Part shown: positions 1-9,314 of the stretch, in pieces | Position numbering within the stretch: position 1 is the first letter of the stretch | How the letters are laid out: each line of letters begins with the position of its first letter | NCBI RefSeq assembly: GCF_947492365.1 | Contig: NZ_CANLMB010000001.1 | Coordinates: 868,001-932,000, forward strand | Reading direction: 5' to 3' | Source of the DNA: an uncultured Erythrobacter sp. | GTDB taxonomy: Bacteria > Pseudomonadota > Alphaproteobacteria > Sphingomonadales > Sphingomonadaceae | Length of the DNA: 64,000 bases | The notes under the pieces: model-generated | The model's database searches: none | What the model was told of the DNA's origin: nothing | The model's input: the letters and a program-made list of their open reading frames with translations, nothing else | Translations under genes and position numbers: made by a program

Positions 1-1571
1 CGAGCGCGGGCACGATCTTCGAATGGTACGATTTCTTCATATACGGCACACTCGCCTACATTCTGAAGGACGCGTTCTATAACGTCGATGACCCCACGTT
101 GGGTCTGCTGCTTGTGTGGTCGACTTTCGCAGTCGGTTTCGCCTTCCGCCCGATTGGCGCGATCCTGTTCGGCTTTCTCGGCGACAGGCTGGGGCGCAAA
201 TACACATTCCTTGTCACCGTCACGCTGATGGGCATTGCGACCGCCGGTGTGGGTTTTATCCCGACGGTGGATCAGATCGGCATAGTTGCGCCGATTATTG
301 TCATCATCTTGAGGGTGTTGCAGGGCCTCGCGCTGGGCGGTGAGTATGGCGGCGCTGCGATCTACGTTGCCGAACACGCCCCGCCGGACAAGCGCGGTTT
401 CTATACCAGCTTCATTCAAGCCAGCGTCGTCGGCGGCTTCGTGCTTTCGATCATCGTTGTGCTCGCGTGCCGCCTGATTATTCCAGAGGACGATTTCATT
501 GCATGGGGCTGGCGCGTGCCGTTCCTGCTGTCGATCCTGCTTTTGGTGATTTCGCTGTGGATGCGCTTCAAACTGTCTGAAAGCCCGGTCTTCAAGGCAA
601 TGAAGGAAGCGGGTGAAACCTCGGGCAATCCCTTCATCGAAAGCTTCACATATCCCGGCAACAAGAAGCGCATCTTCGTCGCTTTGTTCGGTGTCGCGGG
701 TATCCTTACGACGATCTGGTACTCGGCGTTCTTCTCCAGCCTGTCGTTCCTGAAAGGGGACATGCGGCTTGATGAGACAACGGTTGAAGTCATCATGCTG
801 ATCGCCGGCGGTATCTCGATGGCGTTCTACATCGTGGTCGGCAAATGGTCGGACCGGATCGGGCGCAAGAAGCCGATTATCATCGGCGCTCTGGCGACGC
901 TGGCGCTGATCTTCCCGATCTTCTGGGGCATGGGCAGTCTCGCCAACCCTGGCCTTGCCGAAGCGGCGGAGCGCAACCCAGTGGTCGTGACCGGCCAGCA
1001 ATGCGTCACCGATCCATTCGCTGAATTGTTCGACCGCGAACAAAGCGATTGCGGCAAAGTTCTCGGTTCGCTGAGAGCAAGCGGGGTGGCTTACACCGTT
1101 GCAGAGGGTGACACGCTGGGCGTCACGGTCAGCGGAGAGCCGGTGGCGATGGAAGCGGGCTGGCTCGACGACACGGCTGCGCGCACTTCGGGGCTTCAAG
1201 CAGCTCTGACCCAGTCAGGCTTTGACTTCACCCGCCAAATTCCGCCGATGACGAGCCTGATCGGTATCATCGCGCTGCTGCTAGCGGTCGGGATGCTCTC
1301 TGCGCTGACCTACGGTTCGGTCGCGGCGCTGTTGTCAGAGATGTTCCCGCCAAGGATCCGCTATTCCTCGATGTCGATCCCGTATCACATCGGCGCGGGT
1401 TATCTGGGCGGGTTCCTCCCGCTGATCTCGGGCATCATCGTGGCGAGCACAGGGAACGTCTATTCGGGCCTCTGGTACACCTGGGGCGTCGTCGCCTTTG
1501 GCGTCGTGGTCGCATGGTGGGGCCTGAAAGACGGCCCGCCCAAGGACTTCGAGGATGATGTCACCACCTGA
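1..1571 (+). CDS. MHS-family MFS transporter, 5' partial
   Basis: Inner-membrane major facilitator of the metabolite:H+ symporter family, which moves organic acids or zwitterions; the substrate cannot be read here. The frame is open from base 3 and the true start lies upstream. The first visible residues include EWYDFFIYG, the signature of the first helix of this family, and GDRLGRK in the loop after helix 2 (about bases 180-200). About twelve hydrophobic helices follow, with a second WSDRIGRKK loop near 847-870. Unusual for the family is a hydrophilic stretch of about 95 residues (bases about 950-1240) between two helices. The 3' end overlaps alr by 17 bases, which suggests co-transcription. 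Confidence 0.88.
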   Translation, partial: SAGTIFEWYDFFIYGTLAYILKDAFYNVDDPTLGLLLVWSTFAVGFAFRPIGAILFGFLGDRLGRKYTFLVTVTLMGIATAGVGFIPTVDQIGIVAPIIVIILRVLQGLALGGEYGGAAIYVAEHAPPDKRGFYTSFIQASVVGGFVLSIIVVLACRLIIPEDDFIAWGWRVPFLLSILLLVISLWMRFKLSESPVFKAMKEAGETSGNPFIESFTYPGNKKRIFVALFGVAGILTTIWYSAFFSSLSFLKGDMRLDETTVEVIMLIAGGISMAFYIVVGKWSDRIGRKKPIIIGALATLALIFPIFWGMGSLANPGLAEAAERNPVVVTGQQCVTDPFAELFDREQSDCGKVLGSLRASGVAYTVAEGDTLGVTVSGEPVAMEAGWLDDTAARTSGLQAALTQSGFDFTRQIPPMTSLIGIIALLLAVGMLSALTYGSVAALLSEMFPPRIRYSSMSIPYHIGAGYLGGFLPLISGIIVASTGNVYSGLWYTWGVVAFGVVVAWWGLKDGPPKDFEDDVTT

Positions 1572-2595
1572 GCCGACCCTCAGGCTGCGCGTCGATGCTG
1601 AGGCTTTGGCAGCGAACTGGCGCGTGCTGGATGCGATGTCGGGCGATGCAAAGGCCGGTGCGGCGGTCAAGGCTGACGCCTACGGGCTCGGCATAGATCG
1701 CTGCGTTCCGGCCTTGCGCGATGCGGGGTGCGAGCAGTTCTTCGTCGCCCATTGGAGCGAGGTTGAAGCGCTGGCTGCGCATGTGCCGCCCGACCAGATC
1801 ACCGTGCTCCATGGACCGATGAGCGATGCGGACGTCGCCTATGCCAAGGCCGCTGGCGCGGTGCCCACGATCAATTCGCTTGAGCAGGCAAGCCGCTGGA
1901 CGGCGGGCGGCGGAGGTCGCTGCCATCTGATGATCGACACCGGCATAAACCGGCTCGGCATATCGGCAGCGGAAGTGAGCGACCCAATGATCCAGTCGCT
2001 CGATATCGACATCCTGATGAGCCACCTTGCTTGCGCCGATGAAGACAGCGTGATGAACGCCGCACAATGCGAAGAATTCCGCACATGCCTTCCCAGGATC
2101 GCGCACCGGCGGACGAGCCTCGCCAACAGTGCGGGCATTGCTTTGGGCAAAGAATACGCCTTCGACCTGACCCGGCCTGGCCTTGCGCTGTATGGCGGAG
2201 TGCCCCGTCCCGGCATGGCGAAAGCAATCGGGCAAGTCGCCCATCTGGAGGCCGCCATTCTCCAGACGCGCAGGCTCAGGAAAGGCGACCGCGTCGGCTA
2301 TAACGGAGAATTCACCGCACCGCGAGACATGCGCGTCGGCACAGTTTCGATTGGATATGCCGACGGCTTCCTGCGCAGCCGCGGGCCGGGAGCGGTCTTG
2401 AAACACGGCCCGTCCGAGTTCGCGCTGCTGGGCAAGGTCTCAATGGATATGGTCGTTGTGGACCTCGATACTGCGGAAGGGTTGGGCGAGGGCGACTGGC
2501 TCACTGTGCCATTCGACCTTCCCAATGCTGCGCGGCAAAGCTCTGTTTCTCAATATGAATTGCTAACGGTGCTGGGTCAGCGACTGCGGGTTTGA
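1555..2595 (+). CDS. alr: Alanine racemase
   Basis: PLP-dependent enzyme that interconverts L- and D-alanine for peptidoglycan synthesis in the cytoplasm. The N-terminal barrel carries AAVKADAYGLG with the PLP lysine at about residue 39. The C-terminal beta domain has VGYNGEF and SIGYADG, the region of the catalytic tyrosine. The length of 346 residues is slightly short for the family (about 360-380). Two consecutive ATG codons (1555, 1558) could start it; AAGGA lies about 8-12 bases upstream. It overlaps the transporter end, so the two are probably translationally coupled. Confidence 0.92.
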   Translation: MMSPPEPTLRLRVDAEALAANWRVLDAMSGDAKAGAAVKADAYGLGIDRCVPALRDAGCEQFFVAHWSEVEALAAHVPPDQITVLHGPMSDADVAYAKAAGAVPTINSLEQASRWTAGGGGRCHLMIDTGINRLGISAAEVSDPMIQSLDIDILMSHLACADEDSVMNAAQCEEFRTCLPRIAHRRTSLANSAGIALGKEYAFDLTRPGLALYGGVPRPGMAKAIGQVAHLEAAILQTRRLRKGDRVGYNGEFTAPRDMRVGTVSIGYADGFLRSRGPGAVLKHGPSEFALLGKVSMDMVVVDLDTAEGLGEGDWLTVPFDLPNAARQSSVSQYELLTVLGQRLRV

Positions 2596-2626
2596 GTGCA
2601 ATCGCGAAGTTCGCGCGCGCAAAATA

Positions 2627-2656
2627 TTGCACTGCACATTGTGCAGGTGCTAATAC
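2627..2656 (+). promoter_or_regulatory. phaR promoter with palindromic PhaR-type operator
   Basis: A sigma70-like promoter TTGCAC (2627-2632) and TAATAC (2651-2656) with an 18-base spacer lies 38 bases before phaR. The spacer is largely filled by a perfect 15-base palindrome, CTGCACATTGTGCAG (2632-2646). PhaR proteins of alphaproteobacteria are known to bind CTGC-N-GCAG type boxes and to repress their own gene, so autorepression is the natural reading; binding itself is inferred. Confidence 0.6.
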
Positions 2657-2693
2657 GTGGCCAGAGCAATAAGAGTCGCATTGGGGCAGACGC

Positions 2694-3284
2694 ATGGCAC
2701 GCAAATCTAACGAGGCATCGATCGAGGTGCCCGAAGGCACAACCGTTATCAAGAAATACGCCAACAGGCGTCTCTACAACACCGCATCGTCGAGCTACAT
2801 TACGCTAGATGACCTTGCAAAAATGGTGCGCGACAATGTCGAGTTTGTGGTGTTCGATGCCAAGAGCGGTGACGACATCACCCACTCGATTCTGACCCAG
2901 ATCATCATGGATGAAGAATCCAATGGCGAGCAGATGCTGCCGGTCAGTTTCCTGCGCCAGCTGATCGGGATGTACGGCAATTCGATGCAGTCGTTGATGC
3001 CGTCCTATCTCGAAGCGAGCATGACCAATTTCCGCGAGAACCAGTCGAAAATCCGCGAGGCTTTCGAGCAGGGTCTGGCGAAGAACCCGCTGGCCGCGAT
3101 CCACGAGACCAACATGGCGATGATGCGTGCGGCTGCGGAAACGTTCATTCCGGGCGCGCGGGCCAAGAAGGCACAGGCGTCGAAGCCCGCAACCAAGGCC
3201 GCCGACACCTCGGCCGACGAAATCGCGGCCTTGCGCGAGCAGATGGCAGCGATGCAAAAGAAGCTCGACGAGTTGGGCAAGTAA
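2694..3284 (+). CDS. phaR: Polyhydroxyalkanoate synthesis repressor PhaR
   Basis: DNA-binding regulator that controls phasin and PHA granule genes in response to polymer. Residues about 18-80 form the PHB/PHA accumulation regulator DNA-binding domain (IKKYANRRLYNT, SSYITLDDLAKMV), followed by the PHB-associated region (ILTQIIMDEE, LPVSFLRQLIGMYG) and an Ala/Lys-rich C-terminal tail ending in a short coiled segment. The 196-residue length is normal. No PHA synthase or phasin gene is in this window, so the gene stands alone behind its own operator-bearing promoter. Confidence 0.93.
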   Translation: MARKSNEASIEVPEGTTVIKKYANRRLYNTASSSYITLDDLAKMVRDNVEFVVFDAKSGDDITHSILTQIIMDEESNGEQMLPVSFLRQLIGMYGNSMQSLMPSYLEASMTNFRENQSKIREAFEQGLAKNPLAAIHETNMAMMRAAAETFIPGARAKKAQASKPATKAADTSADEIAALREQMAAMQKKLDELGK

Positions 3285-3333
3285 CGCCCGCTTGGCTGCG
3301 CAAGAAATTCGATAAAGATCAGGAAAACAACAA

Positions 3334-4890
3334 GTGTCTAACAAAGGCCCAGCAATCAGGCACGCGCTCAATGTGAAGCGCGAAGATGATTTCGCAAAAT
3401 GGTATCAGGAGGTCATCTCCGCTGCTGACATGGCCGAGGAATCGGGCGTGCGCGGCTGCATGGTGATCAAGCCGTGGGGTTACGGCATCTGGGAACGCGT
3501 CCAGCGCCTGATGGATGACCGGATCAAGGCCGATGGTATCGACAACGCCTATTTCCCGCTCTTCATCCCGCTCGCCAATTTTGAGCGTGAGGCGGATCAC
3601 GTCGACGGCTTTGCCAAGGAGATGGCGGTCGTCACCCATCACCGGCTGATCGGCGACGGCAAAGGCGGCCTGATCCCTGATCCCGAGGCAAAGCTTGAAG
3701 AGCCGCTGGTTGTGCGTCCGACTTCGGAAACGATCATCGGCGATGCGATGGCGCGCTGGGTTCAGAGCTGGCGCGACCTGCCGCTACGCATCAACCAATG
3801 GGCCAATGTCGTGCGCTGGGAAATGCGCACCCGCATGTTCCTGCGCACGTCCGAGTTCCTCTGGCAGGAAGGGCACACGGCGCACGCCACACGTGAAGAG
3901 GCTCTGGAGGAGACGCACCGCGCGCTGGAGATGTACCGCGCCTGCCTTGAAGAAGACCTCGCCATGCCGGTCGTCGCAGGCGAGAAGCCCGAGAATGAGC
4001 GCTTTCCCGGTGCGGATGAAACCTGGTCGGTTGAAGCGATGATGCAAGATGGCAAGGCGCTGCAGGCGGGCACCTCGCACTATCTCGGCACATCTTTCGC
4101 GAGCGCGGCCGGCATCCATTATCAGGACAGCGAAGGCACGCAGCAACTGTGCCATACGACCAGCTGGGGCACCTCCACCCGCATGATTGGCGGGGTCATC
4201 ATGACGCACGGCGATGATGACGGGCTGCGCGTGCCGCCCCGGATCGCTCCGCACCAGATCGTGATCCTACCGATGCTGCGGGACAAGCCCGAAGACGATG
4301 ACGTGCTGACCTATTGCGAAGAAATTCGCGCGTCGCTCGCCGAGCAATGGAGCATGGGCGAGCGCGTGCGCGTTCTGCTCGACAAGACGCCTGGCAAGGC
4401 GACTGCGAAGCGTTGGGACTGGGTGCGCAAGGGCGCTCCGGTCATCATCGAAGTCGGCCCGCGCGATATGGAGAACGGCAAAGTGGCAATGCTCCGCCGC
4501 GACCAGCTGTGGAACGCCGACAACGGTAAGCCTGCGATGAGTTTCATCGCCCGCGAGGACTTCGCCGCGCAGGCTCCTGCCTTGCTCGAAGACATTCAAA
4601 AGGCGCTCTATGATGAGGCGCGCGCGCGCCACGATGCCAATATCACGCGCGGGCTCACCCACTGGCACGACGTGGTCAATTTCTACCGCAAGGGCGGCAA
4701 GTATCCGGGCTGGGTCGAGGTCCAGTGGGCCAAGCCTACTGGCGAAGAACTGGCGAAAGTTGTCGAGCAGCTCAAAGGCGAAAAGCTCACCTTCCGCAAT
4801 GTCCCGCGGGATGGCGAAGCAGCGGACGGCACTTGCATCTTCACAGGCGCACCCGCGACCGAGCGCATTCTGATTGCGCGCGCGTACTAA
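3334..4890 (+). CDS. proS: Prolyl-tRNA synthetase, archaeal/eukaryotic (type 3) form
   Basis: Class II aminoacyl-tRNA synthetase that charges tRNA-Pro. The N-terminal half (KWYQEVISAADMAEESGVRG, FPLFIPLANFEREADHVDGF, motif 2 around RWEMRTRMFLRTSEFLWQEGH) matches the type 3 ProS of archaea and eukaryotes rather than the short alphaproteobacterial enzyme. An anticodon-binding domain (about residues 305-410) and the type-3 C-terminal domain follow, ending in the usual terminal tyrosine. At 518 residues the size fits type 3. The start is GTG at 3334, with AGGA about ten bases upstream; the first downstream ATG would cut into the conserved domain. Confidence 0.9.
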   Translation: MSNKGPAIRHALNVKREDDFAKWYQEVISAADMAEESGVRGCMVIKPWGYGIWERVQRLMDDRIKADGIDNAYFPLFIPLANFEREADHVDGFAKEMAVVTHHRLIGDGKGGLIPDPEAKLEEPLVVRPTSETIIGDAMARWVQSWRDLPLRINQWANVVRWEMRTRMFLRTSEFLWQEGHTAHATREEALEETHRALEMYRACLEEDLAMPVVAGEKPENERFPGADETWSVEAMMQDGKALQAGTSHYLGTSFASAAGIHYQDSEGTQQLCHTTSWGTSTRMIGGVIMTHGDDDGLRVPPRIAPHQIVILPMLRDKPEDDDVLTYCEEIRASLAEQWSMGERVRVLLDKTPGKATAKRWDWVRKGAPVIIEVGPRDMENGKVAMLRRDQLWNADNGKPAMSFIAREDFAAQAPALLEDIQKALYDEARARHDANITRGLTHWHDVVNFYRKGGKYPGWVEVQWAKPTGEELAKVVEQLKGEKLTFRNVPRDGEAADGTCIFTGAPATERILIARAY

Positions 4891-4911
4891 GCGAACACAA
4901 AAGGGGGCATC

Positions 4912-5523
4912 ATGATCAAGTCAATCCGCCACAACCTCGGCAATCTGACCAATTTCAATGGCCGCGATGCGCGCCAGACATTCTGGTTCTGGGTGCTGGT
5001 CGTGGTGATCGTGCAATATGCGGTTTCGATGCTTGCCTCTGTTCCCATGATTATCTCGATGTCGTCGGGGATGATTTCTGCAATCACTCAGAACCCCGAA
5101 AGTGTGGATGCCACCGCCCAAGCTATCGATTCTGTCCTGGACGACATGCTGGTTTGGGTGAAGTTCCAGATAATTGTGGGATCAATCATAGGAGTGATCA
5201 GCATCGGGATGCTCGCGGCGTCATTTGTGAGGCGTCTCCACGATGGCGGATTTACCGGATGGATCGCGGTGGTCCCGATTGCCGCGTATCTCTTTTCGCT
5301 CGCTTACAACATCGTGGTGATTGATCAGGTGGAAGAGATGATGAGAGCGTCCATGGCCTCTGGCGCGGACGGTTCGGCGGTCGCAGACCCATTTGCGATG
5401 CAGGCGGAGATGGGTGTGATGGGACTGGTAGGCTGGCTCGCGCCGCTCATCGGCATCATTTTCGGCGTTTGGCCGTCTGAGGAAGGCCCGAACCAGTATG
5501 GCGAAGAGCCCGATCTGCACTGA
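4912..5523 (+). CDS. DUF805 family membrane protein
   Basis: Integral inner-membrane protein of unknown function. The N-terminus (NFNGRDARQTFWFWVLVV) is the start of the DUF805 domain, in which an FxGRxxRxxFW motif precedes the first helix. About four hydrophobic helices are visible, with RRLHDGGFTGW in the loop typical of the family. The start ATG at 4912 sits behind AAGGGGG at proper spacing. It lies 21 bases after proS and may share its transcript. Function is not assignable from sequence. Confidence 0.82.
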   Translation: MIKSIRHNLGNLTNFNGRDARQTFWFWVLVVVIVQYAVSMLASVPMIISMSSGMISAITQNPESVDATAQAIDSVLDDMLVWVKFQIIVGSIIGVISIGMLAASFVRRLHDGGFTGWIAVVPIAAYLFSLAYNIVVIDQVEEMMRASMASGADGSAVADPFAMQAEMGVMGLVGWLAPLIGIIFGVWPSEEGPNQYGEEPDLH

Positions 5524-5562
5524 GGCTTGCCAGCACTCGGCGCGCGCGGCAGTGTGCGCGCC

Positions 5563-6963
5563 ATGAACAAACGCCTCCTTGCGCTCGCCGCTCCCTTCGC
5601 CATTCTCGCATCGCCGCTCGCCGCTGACGGGCATTCGGAAGGCACTGCCGAAGCTACGCTGGACGATCCGGGATTGGAAGTGTCCGAAGCCCGCCTGCGC
5701 GCCGATATGGACACGATAGTCGGCTTTGGTACGCGGCACACGCTCTCGACCCAGACCGATCCCGAGCGTGGCATTGGCGCAGCGGTTGACTGGGCGCTCG
5801 CGGAGTTCGGCCGGATGAGCGCGGCGTGTGACGGTTGTCTCGACGTGCAGCCTGTGGGCCGCGTGGTCGAACCCGATGGCCGTCGGATCCCCGAGCCAAC
5901 ATTGATCCGCAATGCAGTGGCGATCCAGTGGGGCAGCGAACGGCCCAAGGAAGTCATCATTGTGCAAGGGCATTATGACAGCCGTGTCACCGATCCCCTG
6001 AATGGCACAGACGATGCGCCCGGCGCGAATGATGACGGTTCGGGCAGCGTCATGGTGCTTGAGGCCGCGCGCATTCTGAGCAGCCGCGAATACCCCTCGA
6101 CCATCATCTACGCGCTGCTGACCGGCGAGGAGCAGGGGCTCTACGGTGCGGGCATTCTCGCCGATTGGGTCACCGAGCAGGGCATGACGGTGAAGGCGGT
6201 CCTCAACAACGATATGATCGGGAACAGTTGCGGCTCAGACGGCTATTGCGAGCCGGACGTGGTGCGCGTGTTTTCGGAAGGCTTGCGCGCCGATTCCACC
6301 GAGAAATTGCGCGCCCGCCAGCGCCGTTTCGGGGGTGAGAACGATTCGCCTGGCCGCAACCTGTCGCGCTGGCTCGCAGGCTTTGCCGCGCAATATCCCG
6401 ACGGCATGCAGGTGCGGCAGATATGGCGGACTGATCGCATGGGGCGGGGCGGGGATCAGATCCCCTTCCTCGACCGTGGTTATCCCGCTGTGCGCGTGAC
6501 CGTAGCGGTGGAAGATTATGACCACCAGCATCAGGACCTGCGCACCGAAGACGGGGTGAATTACGGCGACACGGTGGACGAGATTGACTTTGAGTATTTG
6601 ACCCGCGCGAGCGTGCTGAATGTGCGGGCGCTGGATCATCTGGCGCATGCTCCGATGCCGCCCATAATGACAGCTGACGGAGCCGTGAGAACCGATACTG
6701 AGCTCCAGTGGACCTATTCCGCAGGAGCAACGCACTTTCGGTATTTTGATCGAAGGACCGACGAGCCTTACTGGGACAATGGTGTGAAACTGACGCCGTT
6801 GAATTCTGGCGTTCCAGAAAACGGGATGGTCACGATCGCAATTCGCCGAAGAGCTGACGACTGGATCTTCGGTGTCCAAGCCTGCAACGGCGAATATTGC
6901 TCCCCTGTCTCCAGCGCAGTACCCGGCGGTGCGTTTGAACCGGTTGAACAGCCCGAGGAATAG
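5563..6963 (+). CDS. Secreted M28-family zinc peptidase
   Basis: Exported metalloaminopeptidase-like enzyme of family M28. A signal peptide covers about residues 1-20 (MNKRLLALAAPFAILASPLA). The two-zinc site is complete: HYD at 137-139, D157 in NDDGSGS, the catalytic pair EE at 189-190, D217 in NNDMIGN and a late histidine at 321 or 323. After the peptidase core a C-terminal domain of about 110 residues with WTYS and Cys-containing segments resembles a beta-sandwich. The ATG at 5563 was chosen over an upstream in-frame start at 5527 because it starts the signal peptide. Substrate unknown. Confidence 0.85.
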   Translation: MNKRLLALAAPFAILASPLAADGHSEGTAEATLDDPGLEVSEARLRADMDTIVGFGTRHTLSTQTDPERGIGAAVDWALAEFGRMSAACDGCLDVQPVGRVVEPDGRRIPEPTLIRNAVAIQWGSERPKEVIIVQGHYDSRVTDPLNGTDDAPGANDDGSGSVMVLEAARILSSREYPSTIIYALLTGEEQGLYGAGILADWVTEQGMTVKAVLNNDMIGNSCGSDGYCEPDVVRVFSEGLRADSTEKLRARQRRFGGENDSPGRNLSRWLAGFAAQYPDGMQVRQIWRTDRMGRGGDQIPFLDRGYPAVRVTVAVEDYDHQHQDLRTEDGVNYGDTVDEIDFEYLTRASVLNVRALDHLAHAPMPPIMTADGAVRTDTELQWTYSAGATHFRYFDRRTDEPYWDNGVKLTPLNSGVPENGMVTIAIRRRADDWIFGVQACNGEYCSPVSSAVPGGAFEPVEQPEE

Positions 6964-7001
6964 CTTTCAACCCTGAGCCGCACCCTGTAGGGGCGCGGCT
7001 T

Positions 7002-9305
7002 ATGGCGAAACGCTCCCACCACAACAAACCCCAAGGTCTGCCGACAAAGACGCAGCTCCTCGAATTCATCCAGACCTCCGATAGCCCCGCCGGCAAGCGC
7101 GAGATCGCGAAGGCATTTGGTCTCAAGGGGCAGGAGAAGATCGCGCTCAAGCGATTGCTCAAAGATATGGCCGAAGAGGGCCTGATCGACGGTAAGAAAA
7201 CCGCCTATCACCGTATGGGCGGCGTTCCGAAGGTCACTGTGCTGCGCATCGTTGAGATCGAGGATGGCGAGCCGATTGCGGTGCCTGACAATTGGTCCCC
7301 CGATGCTGCGGAAAAGCCTCCGCGCCTGACGGTGAAAGAGGTGAAGGGACGCGGCGGCAAACGAGCGCCCGCACTTAAACGCGGCGACCGTGTGCTCGCG
7401 CGCACCGAAGAGCGAGAAAGCAGTTGGGTGGCGCATCCGATCAAGAAACTGCCCGCGCGTACCGAAGGGCTAATGGGAGTGGTCGAGCTGGACGGAGCGG
7501 GCAAGGCATGGCTCGCACCTATCGACAAACGCATCCGCTCGTCTTCCCCAATCAGCGATGTTGGTGAGGCGGAAGAAGGCCAGCTGGTGATCGCCGAGCG
7601 CGCAGGACGCTCCGAACGCAGCGGCGTGAAGGTGATCGAGGTGATCGGCGATCCGCTTGCACCCAAGAGTTTCAGCCTGATTGCCATCGCCAAGCACGGC
7701 ATCCCGCACACTTTCCCGCCTGAAGTGATCGTAGAAGCAGGCATTGCGGCCGACCTTGCGCTGTCCGAAGACAAGCGCGAGGACCTGCGCGCACTCCCGA
7801 TCGTTGCGATCGACCCAGCCGATGCGCGCGATCACGACGATGCGATCTGGGCTGAGCCGGACGGGAAGGGCGGCTACAACGCGCTCGTCGCGATTGCCGA
7901 TGTGAGCTTTTACGTGCGCCCCGGCTCCGCGCTCGACAAGGAAGCGCGTAAACGCGGCAACTCGGTCTACTTCCCCGACCGCGTCGTGCCGATGCTGCCG
8001 GAATTGCTCTCGGCTGATGTCTGCTCGCTGCGTGAGGATGAGGATCGCGCGGCGATGGCTTGCCACCTGCATATCGATGCAGAGGGCAAGGTTGAAAATC
8101 GCGGCTTCACCCGCGCGATTGTGCGCATCCACCACAACATCGCCTATGAAGATGCACAGGCGTCAGTGGATGGCGGAGAAGCGCCTGAATATCTCGAACA
8201 TCTCTGGGGGGCATGGCGCGCATTGGCCAAGGCTCGGGCGGCGCGCGATCCGCTCGATCTCGAACTGCCTGAGCGGCGCGTTGTGCTGGGCGAGGACGGC
8301 CAGATCGCCGAGATTGCCGTGCGCGAACGTCTCGATGCGCACCGCGTGGTCGAGGACTTTATGATCGCCGCCAATGTCGCCGCGGCCAAGGCGCTTGAGG
8401 CGAAGACGTCTCCCGTTGTCTATCGTGTTCATGAGACTCCGAGCCGCGAGAAGTTGATTGCCCTGCGTGATTACGTCGCGACTATGGGCAAGAAACTGGC
8501 GTTGGGACAGGTTGTTACGCCGAACCTGTTCAACCGCTTGCTCAAGGATATCACCGAAGAATCTGAAAAAGCACAGGTAATGGAAGCCGTGCTGCGCAGC
8601 CAGATGCAGGCCTATTACGGACCCGCCAATGCCGGACATTTCGGCCTCGCGCTTGGCTCCTACGCGCATTTCACCTCGCCGATCCGCCGCTATGCCGACT
8701 TGTTGGTCCACCGCGCGCTGGTCGATGCCTACAAGCTCGAACAGCCCTCTCCCAAAGGCAATTTGCCGGATAAAAGCGGATTGTCGGACAAGGACCGCGC
8801 GAGCCTGCAAGAGGTCTCCGACGCGATCAGCCAGACCGAGCGCCGCGCGATGGAGGCTGAGCGCGATACGATCGACCGTTACGTCGCGGCTTGGCTCTCG
8901 GGCCGAGTGGGCGAGACGTTCGACACGCGGATCACGGGCGTACAGGGCTTCGGCTTTTTCGCCACCATCGTCGGGCTGGGCGGTGACGGACTGGTGCCGG
9001 TTTCAACGCTGGGCTCGGAATATTTCCGCCATGACGAGGCCGCGCAGTCGCTGATCGGCGAGAGTAGCGGCACGACCTACAGCGCGGGCGACCGGCTGAA
9101 GCTTAAACTGGCTGAGGCAAACGCGCTCACCGGAGCGCTCAAGTTCGTGCCGGTCGATGCCGATGGCAATGTGATTGAAACTCGCGGGACCCGTCCTGCG
9201 CCGCGATACGAAAAGAAGCGCATGCCTGCGGGGAAAGCTGGGAAGTTCAAGGCGGGCAAGCGCGGTCGTCCGGGTAACATCCGCCATCAGGGGCGGCGCA
9301 AGTAA
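7002..9305 (+). CDS. rnr: Ribonuclease R
   Basis: Processive 3'-5' exoribonuclease that degrades structured RNA and takes part in rRNA and tmRNA-linked quality control. It has an N-terminal winged-helix region (about 20-80), cold-shock-like domains, the RNB catalytic domain with the acidic cluster DPADARDHDDA (residues 271-281, Asp ligands 271, 277, 279, 280), then an S1 domain near 630-720 and a basic Lys/Arg/Gly C-terminal tail. The length of 767 residues is standard. A secreted peptidase precedes it on the same strand, 38 bases away. Confidence 0.95.
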   Translation: MAKRSHHNKPQGLPTKTQLLEFIQTSDSPAGKREIAKAFGLKGQEKIALKRLLKDMAEEGLIDGKKTAYHRMGGVPKVTVLRIVEIEDGEPIAVPDNWSPDAAEKPPRLTVKEVKGRGGKRAPALKRGDRVLARTEERESSWVAHPIKKLPARTEGLMGVVELDGAGKAWLAPIDKRIRSSSPISDVGEAEEGQLVIAERAGRSERSGVKVIEVIGDPLAPKSFSLIAIAKHGIPHTFPPEVIVEAGIAADLALSEDKREDLRALPIVAIDPADARDHDDAIWAEPDGKGGYNALVAIADVSFYVRPGSALDKEARKRGNSVYFPDRVVPMLPELLSADVCSLREDEDRAAMACHLHIDAEGKVENRGFTRAIVRIHHNIAYEDAQASVDGGEAPEYLEHLWGAWRALAKARAARDPLDLELPERRVVLGEDGQIAEIAVRERLDAHRVVEDFMIAANVAAAKALEAKTSPVVYRVHETPSREKLIALRDYVATMGKKLALGQVVTPNLFNRLLKDITEESEKAQVMEAVLRSQMQAYYGPANAGHFGLALGSYAHFTSPIRRYADLLVHRALVDAYKLEQPSPKGNLPDKSGLSDKDRASLQEVSDAISQTERRAMEAERDTIDRYVAAWLSGRVGETFDTRITGVQGFGFFATIVGLGGDGLVPVSTLGSEYFRHDEAAQSLIGESSGTTYSAGDRLKLKLAEANALTGALKFVPVDADGNVIETRGTRPAPRYEKKRMPAGKAGKFKAGKRGRPGNIRHQGRRK

Positions 9306-9314
9306 GCCCCGAGC

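Noticed and set aside
1561-2406. 281-codon minus-strand frame opposite alr
   Set aside because: It is an antisense shadow of a well-supported alanine racemase and shows no domain.
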